A stretch of DNA of 24,340 nt from CBFCZU01 sp965602635 (GTDB lineage Bacteria; Planctomycetota; Phycisphaerae; SM23-33): NCBI GenBank assembly GCA_965602635.1, contig CBFCZU010000035.1, positions 1 through 24,340 of the forward strand, given 5' to 3'. The notes beneath the pieces are model-generated. The model did not search any database and had not been told where the DNA came from. It was given only the letters and a program-made list of their open reading frames with translations. Of the stretch, positions 7,270-15,461 are shown piece after piece. The position numbers and the translations under genes were made by a program. The stretch's first letter is position 1. Each line of letters opens with the position of its first letter.

Positions 7270-8319
7270 ATGGCATCAGGCGCTTGTTATCGTCGAGAAA
7301 GACTCGCCAGTAGGCCCGGCCGGGGCTTCACCCTTATCGAGCTGCTTGTGGTCATAGCGATTATCGCGCTGCTGGTGTCGATCCTGGTGCCCAGCCTGAC
7401 CCGGGCCCGGGAGATGGCCAAGCAGGTCTCCTGCAAGTCGCAGTTGGGCTCCTACGGCAAGTCGATAGCGCTGTACGTCGCCCACAGCGACACCTACCCG
7501 CACTACGGCGCCACGGACATCGAGGTGATCGACGCGCCGCTGGAGACGTACTCACGTGCCTTCCCCAAGTTCTACGCCGTCCTGGAGGAGTCGGGCATCA
7601 CCGGGACGCACATGACGAACTGGGGCGTCCAGTCCTACATTCTGGAGCCGGACGAGGTGTGGGACAAGGCGTTCTGTCCGTCGATGGATGCGCCGGCGAT
7701 CCTGGCGGCCGCCGACGCAGCCTTTGACGCCGGGCGGGTCGAATACGACGGCAAGGTCGCCCTGCACCCCGCGGCCGCCGGCTACCAGTGGAACAAGACA
7801 CTCCGGGCGGGCACGCCGCAGGGACGCTGGCCCAAGGAACTCATGCCCGCGGCCGAGGCAACCCTGATCGACTGGACCTCATGGATGGACTGGCCCCTGG
7901 ACCTGGTTAACGGCGAAGCCTACGCCGCCCAGGCGATCAGGCCCGAGGAAGTCGCGAACCCGTCGAAGTGCGCCGAGGCGTGGGACTCGTGGGACCTGGA
8001 GACCGCCCCGAACGTGGGTATCGAGACCAGTTACGACGTCGAGTGCCTCGTGCCCGGCTGGCACGTGGGGCCGATGTCGGCCGGGACCAAAGGCTGGGCG
8101 CTGCTCAACGGCGACCGCCACCCGGGGGGCCCCAGCATACTGTACGTCGACAGCCACGTCGCCTCCGACGCCAGACAGAAGATAGACCCCAGCAGCGACT
8201 TGGGCGCCTGCCCGGACGGGAACTGGAACGGACTGAAGGCGGTCAGTTGGAGCGACTACAGGGACTTTACGTGGGGAACCATGTGGCACATCGTGCCACA
8301 ACTGGAATTCGTCGAGTAG
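7270..8319 (+). CDS. Type II secretion / pseudopilin-like protein with H-X9-DG-like C-terminus
   Basis: This is a 349-aa protein. Residues 19-41 hold the prepilin signal, G19|F20-TLIE24 followed by a hydrophobic helix, as cleaved and methylated by a prepilin peptidase. The C-terminal region has GDRHPGGPSILYVDSHV, which matches the H-X9-DG motif common to expanded planctomycete pseudopilin families, except that DG is DS here. The middle is unlike small pilins and probably forms a globular surface domain. ATG 7270 is preferred to 7228 because of GGGAG 8 nt upstream and a normal short leader. It is separated by 5 bases from a lipoprotein gene and is probably co-transcribed with it. Such genes occur in many copies in planctomycetes; specific partners cannot be named. 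Confidence 0.9.
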   Translation: MASGACYRRERLASRPGRGFTLIELLVVIAIIALLVSILVPSLTRAREMAKQVSCKSQLGSYGKSIALYVAHSDTYPHYGATDIEVIDAPLETYSRAFPKFYAVLEESGITGTHMTNWGVQSYILEPDEVWDKAFCPSMDAPAILAAADAAFDAGRVEYDGKVALHPAAAGYQWNKTLRAGTPQGRWPKELMPAAEATLIDWTSWMDWPLDLVNGEAYAAQAIRPEEVANPSKCAEAWDSWDLETAPNVGIETSYDVECLVPGWHVGPMSAGTKGWALLNGDRHPGGPSILYVDSHVASDARQKIDPSSDLGACPDGNWNGLKAVSWSDYRDFTWGTMWHIVPQLEFVE

Positions 8320-8324
8320 AGCCA

Positions 8325-8774
8325 ATGCAAACCAACCGACTCACCCGACCGCGCGTCTGGGCGCTCATCGCCCTGGCGGCCGGCCTGACCTTGGCCGGCT
8401 GCAAGGACAAGATGAAGGAACTCAGCAGCGCCGAGCGTCTGCTGGCCCGGCAGCACAAGGCCTGGAACAACGCCCGCGAAGCGTTTAAGACGGACCAGCC
8501 GAACCTCGAATACGTCCGCGTCGTGGGCATGCTCCTCACCGGCCGGACCAAACGGCAGGTCGAGAAGAAGTACCGCGGGGCGGACAGGGCCGAGATCATA
8601 GAGAGGCTCGACGCCCTCAGCGCCGCCTATAAGGAGCGGGTAATCTCCAAGGTTGACGTCACCACTCCGAAGGTCGTGCTCCGCCGGGGGGTGACCATGG
8701 AACAGCTCCGGGCGGCCTTCGAATCCCTCGATGAGGACTACCGCGCGCTTGAGGCGATGACGAGCTGGAAGTAA
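8325..8774 (+). CDS. Small helical lipoprotein, unknown function
   Basis: This is a 149-aa protein with a signal peptide and lipobox LTLAG-C26. The mature part is charged and looks largely helical (SSAERLLARQHKAWNNAREAF, KKYRGADRAEIIERLDALSAAYKER shortened here to their pattern of Arg/Glu/Lys every 3-4 residues). I do not recognise a family. It starts 5 bases after the pseudopilin stop, so the two are probably translated from one mRNA, and it may act with that protein at the envelope; that link is inference from context only. A GC-rich hairpin follows its stop codon. Confidence 0.75.
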   Translation: MQTNRLTRPRVWALIALAAGLTLAGCKDKMKELSSAERLLARQHKAWNNAREAFKTDQPNLEYVRVVGMLLTGRTKRQVEKKYRGADRAEIIERLDALSAAYKERVISKVDVTTPKVVLRRGVTMEQLRAAFESLDEDYRALEAMTSWK

Positions 8775-8776
8775 CG

Positions 8777-8792
8777 CCCGCGGGTCCGCGGG
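8777..8792 (+). terminator. GC-rich hairpin after the small lipoprotein gene
   Basis: CCCGCGG (8777-8783) and CCGCGGG (8786-8792) form a short strong hairpin 2 bases after the stop codon. There is no U-run. It may be a weak terminator. Confidence 0.4.
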
Positions 8793-8841
8793 GGGCCGTG
8801 GCGCGCCGGCCCTGCGCCCATCTGATCCACCCCCGGTGCTT

Positions 8842-8859
8842 GCCCTTGCCGGCAAGGGC
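8842..8859. promoter_or_regulatory. 18-bp perfect palindrome over the -35-like box
   Basis: GCCCTTGCC (8842-8850) is directly followed by its reverse complement GGCAAGGGC (8851-8859). The TTGCCG -35-like box (8846-8851) lies inside it. This is the geometry of a repressor operator; it could also act as the upstream unit's terminator (7-bp stem with a 4-nt loop). Confidence 0.5.
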
Positions 8860-8874
8860 GAGGCGCTCTAGATT
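8846..8874 (+). promoter_or_regulatory. Candidate promoter of the VWA gene
   Basis: TTGCCG (8846-8851) and TAGATT (8869-8874) have a 17-bp spacer. The -10-like box ends 9 bases before ATG 8884, so the transcript would be nearly leaderless. No Shine-Dalgarno sequence is seen before 8884. Confidence 0.4.
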
Positions 8875-8883
8875 GGACGGCGT

Positions 8884-11394
8884 ATGGAACGCCTCTCCCT
8901 CCAGTTTCAGGGCGTCGAGAACGCGGGTCTGCTTTCGATCCTCGGCTGGGCGATCGCCCTGTCGCTGATGTTCTACGGCCTGTGGCGGCTGATCGTGCGC
9001 CGGCGGCGGGGCGGGCTGTGGGCGCTTTTCATCGGGGCGGGCTCTGCCGGCTGGGTGGCGGTCGCCGCGCTGGGCGTGCCCCTCGACCAGGCCGGCGGGA
9101 GGGTATTCTGGCTGGCGGGGCTGGGGGCGACGGTCGTCGCCGCGGTGGCCGTGTTCTACTCGGCCGTTTACGCCTACCTCGGACGCCGCAGGATAACCAC
9201 GCTGCTGGTGCTGCGCTGCCTGGCGATACTGGCCCTGCTGCTGATTCTCTTCAAGCCGGCGGTGAGCGTTCATCCGGCGCCGGGCGGGCGGAAGCTCGGC
9301 TTGGCGGTGCTGGTGGACCGCTCGGCGAGCATGGACACCATCGACCACGCCGACTTGCCCAACCGCTACCGCCAGTCGATCGACGCCCTGCTCGCCCAGC
9401 AGCGGCGGCTGGAGAAGCGCTTCGCCGTGGGCTGGAACCACTTCGCCACCCGCGTCGAGCAGGTGGAGGGCCCCGACGAGCTGGCCGCCCTGGCGGTCAC
9501 CGCCCCCGAGTGCCAGACGACCGACGTGGCCGCGGCCCTGCGGCGGGCCATCGCCGGATACGGCGCCGATGAGTCGGCGGGAATCGTCCTGATTTCCGAC
9601 GGGCTGCACAACGCCGACGGCAACGTGCTCGACGTCGCCGCCGAGTCGCCCGTGCCGATCTACGCCATCGGCGTCGGCGCCGACAGCGAGCAACTCTCCA
9701 AGCGGCGGAACGTCCGCCTGCTGTCGGTCGACGCGCCCCTGGAGGCCGTCAAGAACAACGTCGCTACCGTCGTCGCGAAGGTCCGCCTGACCGGCTGGGC
9801 CAACATCGCCTCGCGGGCGGTCCTCCGCGCCGGCGGCAAGGAGCTGGCCTCAAAGCAGGTCTCCGCCTCCAGCAACAGCCAGGAGCTGGAGGTGGAGATG
9901 AACTGGACGCCCGGCGAGCCGGCTGCGGGCCTGACCGGGCCGGACATCCGAAAACTCGTCGTCGCCGTCGAGCCCAACCCGGCCGAGGTGACGACACAGG
10001 ACAACGCCGCCGAGCTGCACGTGCTGGTCATCGAGCCGTCGGTGCGCGTGCTGTACGTGGAGGGCCGGCTCCGCCCCGAGTACAAGTTCCTCTGCCGGGC
10101 GCTGGCCAGCGACCCGAACCTCAAGCTGATATCCATGGTCCGCCAGGCCAAGAACCAGTTCCTCTCACAGGGCAGCATCGACGGGAAGCAACTGACCGAC
10201 CTGCCGCGGAGCGACGAGGACTTCAAGCTCTTCGACGTGATCGTCCTGGGCGACCTCGACCGGACGTTCCTGACCAACGACCAGATGGATCGGATCCGCC
10301 GGTTCGTCAACGACGGCAAGGCGCTGCTCATGCTGGCGGGGCGAAACAGCTTCGGCCCCGGCGCCTACGGCGGGACGCCGGTGGAGGCGGCCTTGCCGGT
10401 CATCTGCGGCGGGCGCCTCCAGGGGCAGGAGACCACGCCCTTCGTGCCGCAACTGACGGCGGCGGGTCTGGCCTCGCCGGTCTTCGCCGGCATCACCAAG
10501 TACTTCGGCTCGCCTACCGGCAAGGCCGTCGAGCCGGTGCCGCAACTCCTCGGCTGCGTGACCGTCCTGCAGGCCAAGCCTGCCGCCAGCGTCCTTGCCA
10601 TTCACCCCTCCGCCCGCAACGCCTCCGGGCGGCTGGTGGTCCTGGCGACCCACCGCTACGGGGCCGGGCGGGCGGCGGCATTCACCGGCTACGCCACCTG
10701 GAGGTGGTACATGAGGCTCCGCCCGCTGGGGACCGAGGGCCCATACCACCGCTTCTGGGGCCAGCTAGTCCGCTACCTCGCCGGGGTCGAGCAGAAGAAG
10801 CAGCCGGCCGGCGCGTCGGTGCTGGCGCGGATCGACAAGGCGTACCTGCGACAGAACGAGGAGCTTCGGGTGATCGCCCAGGTGAAGGACGCCTCCGGTC
10901 AGCGCACGGCGGACGCGACTGTTACGGCGTCGCTTCGCCCCGAGCCGCCCGCCGACGGCAAGCCGGCGACCGCCCAGCCGGTGGAGATCGCCCTGGAGGC
11001 GGTCAAGGACGACAGGGGGCTCTACCAGGCGACGCATCGCCCGTCCCGCAGCGGCGGCTTCGTGCTGACGGTCACGGCCGCCGACGCCAAGGGCGCCGCC
11101 CTGGGCAGCGACGAGCTGAAGCTGACCGTCGCGCCGCACTCGCGTGAGAGCGACCGGCTGGCGCGCGACGCCAAGACGCTCAAGGCCGTCGCCGAGGCCA
11201 CCAAGGGGCGATACGCCGAGCTGAGCGCCCTGCCCGACGTCATCGACGAGATCATCGCCCGCCAGAAGGACCGCCTGCTGCCCGCGGCCAGGCCCTCGCA
11301 GCACCCGCTGTACAACTTCCCCCTGCTGTTCCTGGTATTCGTCGGCCTGCTGACGGCCGAGTGGCTGATTCGTAGAAACTGGCAACTTCAGTAG
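8884..11394 (+). CDS. Membrane-anchored VWA / glutamine-amidotransferase-like protein
   Basis: This is an 836-aa protein. Three hydrophobic helices lie at about 14-36, 47-64 and 76-98, with a fourth at 105-124. The von Willebrand A domain follows at about 138-265, with the metal site D145-R-S147-A-S149, T212/T213 and D239 in LISDGLHN, so metal binding should be intact. After a beta-sandwich region, residues from about 385 form a class I amidotransferase-like fold (VRVLYVEGRLRPEYKFL, then VIVLGDLDRTFL and GRNSFGPGAYGG); no catalytic Cys-His-Glu triad is evident. A final helix near 810-828 anchors the C-terminus. Relatives usually sit with MoxR AAA+ and DUF58 genes, which are not in this window. 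The FG-GAP gene begins 36 bases downstream. Confidence 0.88.
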   Translation: MERLSLQFQGVENAGLLSILGWAIALSLMFYGLWRLIVRRRRGGLWALFIGAGSAGWVAVAALGVPLDQAGGRVFWLAGLGATVVAAVAVFYSAVYAYLGRRRITTLLVLRCLAILALLLILFKPAVSVHPAPGGRKLGLAVLVDRSASMDTIDHADLPNRYRQSIDALLAQQRRLEKRFAVGWNHFATRVEQVEGPDELAALAVTAPECQTTDVAAALRRAIAGYGADESAGIVLISDGLHNADGNVLDVAAESPVPIYAIGVGADSEQLSKRRNVRLLSVDAPLEAVKNNVATVVAKVRLTGWANIASRAVLRAGGKELASKQVSASSNSQELEVEMNWTPGEPAAGLTGPDIRKLVVAVEPNPAEVTTQDNAAELHVLVIEPSVRVLYVEGRLRPEYKFLCRALASDPNLKLISMVRQAKNQFLSQGSIDGKQLTDLPRSDEDFKLFDVIVLGDLDRTFLTNDQMDRIRRFVNDGKALLMLAGRNSFGPGAYGGTPVEAALPVICGGRLQGQETTPFVPQLTAAGLASPVFAGITKYFGSPTGKAVEPVPQLLGCVTVLQAKPAASVLAIHPSARNASGRLVVLATHRYGAGRAAAFTGYATWRWYMRLRPLGTEGPYHRFWGQLVRYLAGVEQKKQPAGASVLARIDKAYLRQNEELRVIAQVKDASGQRTADATVTASLRPEPPADGKPATAQPVEIALEAVKDDRGLYQATHRPSRSGGFVLTVTAADAKGAALGSDELKLTVAPHSRESDRLARDAKTLKAVAEATKGRYAELSALPDVIDEIIARQKDRLLPAARPSQHPLYNFPLLFLVFVGLLTAEWLIRRNWQLQ

Positions 11395-11430
11395 CGCCGC
11401 GTCCAGGCGGCGACCAAGAGAGGACAACCG

Positions 11431-13440
11431 ATGCCCGCCAAAGAGACCCTGATGCACGATCGTTACGAGTCGCTTCGTCCCGGTGCGCTGAAGCCCGAGA
11501 TCAGCGGCGCGTTCCAGGAGATGCACGCCCAGCCGGCGAGCCCGGCCGACAACATCGGCGGCTGGAGCACCCGCGCCAGCGGCTGGGCCCTGCCCAGATA
11601 CGCCTGGACAGTGGTCGATACGCCCGAGGGGCGCTGCCTGGAGAGCACGGCGACGGCCACCGTCTCGGACAACACCTCGATCGCCGCCGGCGACTACGAC
11701 TGGGGCGACGTGATCGTCGAAAGCACCTGCACGCTGCTTGCCCCCGGCGAGGGGTGGGGCGGACCGGCGGGGGTCTTGTTCCGCTTCCTCGACAGCCAGC
11801 GGTTCTACGCCGCCGTGGTCGATGGCGACGGATACGCGAAGATCCTCAGGCGCGTGGAGAGCAGTTGGGACGCCCTGGCCTGGGCGCCGGTGGAGGTGGC
11901 CGAGGGCAAGGCGTTCGACATCCGCGTGGAGGTGATCGGCTCGCACATCGTCGCGGACATCGGCCCGGCCAGGCTCGAGGCCGACGACGGCGTGCTGGAC
12001 CGCGGGTGCGTGGGGTTCATCGGCTCGCGCCCGGTGCGCTTCGGTGCGATCAAGGTCACCGCCGCCGGCGGCGAGGCCAAGCGCCTGGCGGCTGAGCGAA
12101 AGGCGGCCGGGTCGCGCCTGGCGGCCAAGCGGAAGCGCTTCGGCCGGCCCGTGGTCTGGAAGAAGTACGACACGCCCGGCTTCGGCCCGGGCAGGCGAAT
12201 CCGCCTCGGCGACCTTACCGGTGACGGTCGGCCGGACTTCCTGCTGCTGCACCTCAGCTCCTCCGTCAGCCGCGCCGCCGGCGCGATGACGGCAATGTCC
12301 GCCGACGGGGAGGTCCTCTGGCAGCTCGGCGAGCCCGGCCCGCCGCCGGCCGAGGAAAGCTCGGGCGACTCGCCCGTCCAGATACACGACATCGACGGCG
12401 ACGGCAAAAACGAGGTCGTCTGCGTCTGGGAGGGCGAGTTCCGCGTCATGGAAGGCGACACCGGGAAGGTCAAGTACACCGCCCCGCTGCCGCCGATGCA
12501 GCCGATACCCGACGTCTTCAAGGGAAGCGTCAACCACTGGGGCGCCGGCTACAGCGACGACGGGCCGACCATGCACCCCTCGGCCCTGTGCTTCGCCGAC
12601 CTGGCCGGGCGGGGCAGCCCGCGCGACGTCCTGCTGCTCGACCACTACCACACGCTGGCCGCGCTCACCCCGGAGTTCAAGGAGCTGTGGCGGACCACCT
12701 GCGTGCACGGGCACTTCGCCTGGGCGTACGACTTCGACGGCGACGGGCGGGATAGCGTCATGGCCGGCTATCAGCACATCTCGCCCGACGGCAAGTTGCT
12801 CGGGCGGGTCTGCCTGACCGACCACCAGGACGCGATGTATGCCGGGCCGATGGACGCCGAGGGCAAGGGACCGGCGAAGATACTCATGGCCGGCGGCGAG
12901 GACGGGCTGCTGGTCCTGACGCCCAACTACGACATCGGCCAGCGCGTCATGGGGCACGTCCAGCGCCTGGCCGTGGGGCGATTCCGCGAAGACCTGCCCG
13001 GGCTGTGCGTCGGGACGGTCCTCTTCCACGGCAACCCGGGGATCATCTCGCTGTTCGACTCCACGCTCAAGAAGCTCTGGACGAGGGACTACCCCGTCGC
13101 CGGGGCGACCCTCCAGCCGGTCAACTGGGACGGCAGCGGGGTGGAGCTGATGTTCTGGTCGGGTATCCGCCCGGCCCAGGGCATCGCCGGCGGGCTGATC
13201 GACGGCGAGGGCGAACTGGCCGTGCCCATGCCCGACGACGGCGGGCCGGGATTCTGCGCGTTCGCCCACGACTTCGACGGCGACGGGCTCGACGAGCTGA
13301 TGCTCTGGGACCGCGACCGGATATGGATCTACCACACCGACCGCGACGCGCCTTCCGGACGGCGGTATCGCCCGGTCCGCCCGCCGCTGTGGAATATGTC
13401 CAACTTCCAGTCGTACTGGTCCTGGCCGAGGTGGGAGTAG
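11431..13440 (+). CDS. FG-GAP/VCBS-repeat protein with N-terminal lectin-like domain
   Basis: This is a 669-aa protein with GAGAGGA ahead of ATG. Residues about 60-210 resemble a concanavalin-like/DUF1080-type sandwich (GPAGVLFRFLDSQRFYAAVV, then GCVGFIGSRPVRFGAIKV). From about 255 it carries FG-GAP-type calcium loops: DLTGDGRPD (about 259), DIDGDGKNE (about 320), DFDGDGRDS (about 433) and DFDGDGLDE (about 613), consistent with a beta-propeller. The loop order recalls rhamnogalacturonan lyase-like PL11 propellers, but I see no proof of lyase activity. No signal peptide is visible, which is odd for such a fold. It ends 20 bases from the convergent sulfatase gene, suggesting a shared carbohydrate role. 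Confidence 0.85.
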   Translation: MPAKETLMHDRYESLRPGALKPEISGAFQEMHAQPASPADNIGGWSTRASGWALPRYAWTVVDTPEGRCLESTATATVSDNTSIAAGDYDWGDVIVESTCTLLAPGEGWGGPAGVLFRFLDSQRFYAAVVDGDGYAKILRRVESSWDALAWAPVEVAEGKAFDIRVEVIGSHIVADIGPARLEADDGVLDRGCVGFIGSRPVRFGAIKVTAAGGEAKRLAAERKAAGSRLAAKRKRFGRPVVWKKYDTPGFGPGRRIRLGDLTGDGRPDFLLLHLSSSVSRAAGAMTAMSADGEVLWQLGEPGPPPAEESSGDSPVQIHDIDGDGKNEVVCVWEGEFRVMEGDTGKVKYTAPLPPMQPIPDVFKGSVNHWGAGYSDDGPTMHPSALCFADLAGRGSPRDVLLLDHYHTLAALTPEFKELWRTTCVHGHFAWAYDFDGDGRDSVMAGYQHISPDGKLLGRVCLTDHQDAMYAGPMDAEGKGPAKILMAGGEDGLLVLTPNYDIGQRVMGHVQRLAVGRFREDLPGLCVGTVLFHGNPGIISLFDSTLKKLWTRDYPVAGATLQPVNWDGSGVELMFWSGIRPAQGIAGGLIDGEGELAVPMPDDGGPGFCAFAHDFDGDGLDELMLWDRDRIWIYHTDRDAPSGRRYRPVRPPLWNMSNFQSYWSWPRWE

Positions 13441-13460
13441 CCCCAGCCTGCGAGATGGCG

Positions 13461-14804
13461 CTAGGTGCGGGCAGGGCGGATCGCCGGCTCGGCCTCGCCC
13501 GCGGCGACGATGCGGCGCTTCAGCCTCTCGGCCAGCTCGGCGCGAGCCTCCGCCAGCGCCGGCTCGGAGACGAGGTTATTCTGCTCGTGCGGGTCGGCCT
13601 GGAGGTCGTAGAGGCACTGCTCGACGTACTCGTCGCTGGCGGCTTGCCTGCCCCCGCTGGCACCCGGGGCCCAGACCGAATACTTCCACCGGTCCGTGCG
13701 AATGGCCCGGGCGAGGTGGTTCTCGCTGATCTGCACGAAGACCTCTTTGGGCCAGTCGGGCGGCGCGCCGCCGAGAGCGTCCTGTAGCGCCCGCCCGCGG
13801 AAGTGCTCCGGCACGGCCGCACCGGCGGCGGTGACGATCGTCGGCGGCAGGTCGATGAGGCTGACCAGCTCGTCCGCGACCTGCCCGCCGGCGAAGCCCG
13901 GCCCGGAGATGATCATCGGCACACGGATCGACGCCTCGTGGCAGGAGCGCTTGTACTCCTTGTTGCGCGTGCGGAAGTGGCAGCCGTGGTCGCTGGTGTA
14001 GATGATGAGCGTGCTCTCGGCCAGGCCGAGCGCCTCCAGCTCGTCGCGGATCCGCCCGAGGTTCGTGTCGAGGCTGTTGATGCACCCGAGGTAGTCGCCG
14101 TAGCTCTCCCGCCAGTCTCCGTCGGCGTCGGCCAGGTCGCCCGGCGGGACGAAGTCCTTGTACTTCTCCCTCGACCCGTGGGGGCCTTCGAAGCGCTTGT
14201 GGTCGTTCTGGTGATGCGGCTCGATGTACGAGACGAACAGGAAGAACGGCCTCTCGCCGGTGCGCGTGCGGAGGTACTCAATGGCCCAGTCGGTCTGGGC
14301 GTCAACGCGGTAGCGCCCGGGCGGGAAGTGTCGCTCGTTGCCGTCGGCGTCGAACATGTGCCCGTCGTAGCCGTGGGAGGTGAACTCCAGGACGTCCGAG
14401 GCCAGCCAGAAGTCGTCGTACCCGGCGCGGCGCTGCGGCGGGATGGGCTTGGTGCGGAAGTCGTCGGGCCCGTCGCTGGCGCCCTGCGAGGCCAGGTGCC
14501 ACTTGCCCAGGTAGCCCGCCTCGTAGCCGGCGCTGCCGAGCAGGCGGGCGATCGTCACCTGGTCGGTGGGCAGGGCGATGTGGTTGCGGAAGCAGCCGGT
14601 CTCGGTGGCGTACACGCCGGTTTGCAGGCACGCCCGCGCCGGCCCGCACAGCGGCTGGCAGGTGAACGCGCGGTCGAAGCGCACCCCCTCACCCGCCAGG
14701 CGGTCCAGGTTGGGCGTGACGTCCAGCGGCTGGCCGTAGCAGCCGACGGTGTCCCAGCGCTGCTGGTCGGAGAAGAAAAACAGGATGTTAGGCCGGTCGG
14801 GCAT
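13461..14804 (-). CDS. Sulfatase (formylglycine type, choline-sulfatase-like)
   Basis: This is a 447-aa arylsulfatase-superfamily enzyme that hydrolyses sulfate esters. The N-terminus PNILFFFSDQQRWDTVGCYG carries metal ligands D13 and Q14, as in the choline-sulfatase-like branch. The catalytic motif is C53-G-P-A-R57 followed by ACLQTG, so Cys would be converted to formylglycine by a maturase encoded elsewhere. GKWHLA and YTSDHGCHF supply the other conserved Lys/His and metal-binding Asp/His. Length is normal for the family. There is no signal peptide, so the substrate must be cytoplasmic or the export is unconventional. ATG 14804 has AAGGAG 7 bases upstream. The substrate cannot be read from sequence; the neighbouring FG-GAP protein suggests sulfated glycan. 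Confidence 0.94.
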   Translation of the reverse strand: MPDRPNILFFFSDQQRWDTVGCYGQPLDVTPNLDRLAGEGVRFDRAFTCQPLCGPARACLQTGVYATETGCFRNHIALPTDQVTIARLLGSAGYEAGYLGKWHLASQGASDGPDDFRTKPIPPQRRAGYDDFWLASDVLEFTSHGYDGHMFDADGNERHFPPGRYRVDAQTDWAIEYLRTRTGERPFFLFVSYIEPHHQNDHKRFEGPHGSREKYKDFVPPGDLADADGDWRESYGDYLGCINSLDTNLGRIRDELEALGLAESTLIIYTSDHGCHFRTRNKEYKRSCHEASIRVPMIISGPGFAGGQVADELVSLIDLPPTIVTAAGAAVPEHFRGRALQDALGGAPPDWPKEVFVQISENHLARAIRTDRWKYSVWAPGASGGRQAASDEYVEQCLYDLQADPHEQNNLVSEPALAEARAELAERLKRRIVAAGEAEPAIRPART

Positions 14805-14840
14805 CTCTCAGCTCCTTGGCTATGGCACTTGCGGCCGTCG

Positions 14841-14870
14841 ATAGTAGCAGTGGGGCAGGCGGTCCGTCCA
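14841..14870 (-). promoter_or_regulatory. Candidate sulfatase promoter
   Basis: On the minus strand TGGACG (14865-14870) and TACTAT (14841-14846) are spaced by 18 bases. The predicted leader of about 30 nt includes the AAGGAG site. It is back to back with the promoter at 14911. Confidence 0.35.
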
Positions 14871-14910
14871 GTCGCCGCGGACCCCGGCCCCTGCGGCGGG
14901 GCGATTGCAG

Positions 14911-14940
14911 TTGACTGTGGCGGACGGGAGGCGGTATCAT
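14911..14940 (+). promoter_or_regulatory. Promoter of the DUF2752-lipoprotein unit
   Basis: TTGACT (14911-14916) and TATCAT (14935-14940) have an 18-bp spacer. The -10 box ends 14 bases before ATG 14955, so the leader would be about 8 nt. Confidence 0.55.
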
Positions 14941-14954
14941 ATCCGGTCCGATTC

Positions 14955-15461
14955 ATGGGCGAATCGACTTCATACATTCATTCACCCCAAGGTGGCCGGG
15001 GCGGCGGCAAGGCCCCGGCGGAATCGGAGTCTCGTCGAGCCAGGCGATTCGCCGGGCTGCTGGTGGCGGCGCCGTGCTGGGCGCTGCTGGTGGTCGCGGT
15101 GGTGCTGACGCCTAGCCCCAGCGGGGCGGGCACGCACAGGCAACTGGCGCTGCCGGGCTGCTCGTTCCTGCAGCGCACCGGCTGGCCGTGCCCGACCTGC
15201 GGGATGACGACGTCGGTGTCGGCGGCCGCCCACGGGCGGCTCGGGATGGCCTGGAAGGCACACCCGGCCGGAGCGGTGCTGTTAGCCGCGGTCGTGCTGC
15301 TGGCGCTTGCCGCTACGGCCCAGGTCGTCAGCGGGCGGCGCGTGGTGAGCAGGCTTCGCCCCAGGCCGTGGTGGATCGCCGCCGCCATCGGCGGAGTCTT
15401 CCTCGGCTGGGGCGTAAGGCTCCTGACCGGGGCGATCGACGGGACGCTCCCCATGCGATGA
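14955..15461 (+). CDS. DUF2752 membrane protein
   Basis: This is a 168-aa protein. The DUF2752 signature C79-PTCGMT (79-85) is present, preceded by LPGCSFLQRTGWP. Hydrophobic helices lie at about 33-51, 105-126 and 139-156. The family is a small inner-membrane protein of unknown biochemical function, found widely in planctomycetes and Bacteroidetes. The N-terminal 30 residues are hydrophilic. The start is the only reasonable ATG and sits just after a strong promoter-like pair, without a Shine-Dalgarno sequence. The stop overlaps the next start as ATGA, so translation is probably coupled to the lipoprotein genes that follow. Confidence 0.88.
   Translation: MGESTSYIHSPQGGRGGGKAPAESESRRARRFAGLLVAAPCWALLVVAVVLTPSPSGAGTHRQLALPGCSFLQRTGWPCPTCGMTTSVSAAAHGRLGMAWKAHPAGAVLLAAVVLLALAATAQVVSGRRVVSRLRPRPWWIAAAIGGVFLGWGVRLLTGAIDGTLPMR

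Noticed and set aside
10765..13335. 856-aa minus-strand open frame
   Set aside because: Antisense to the VWA and FG-GAP genes, with no recognisable domain.
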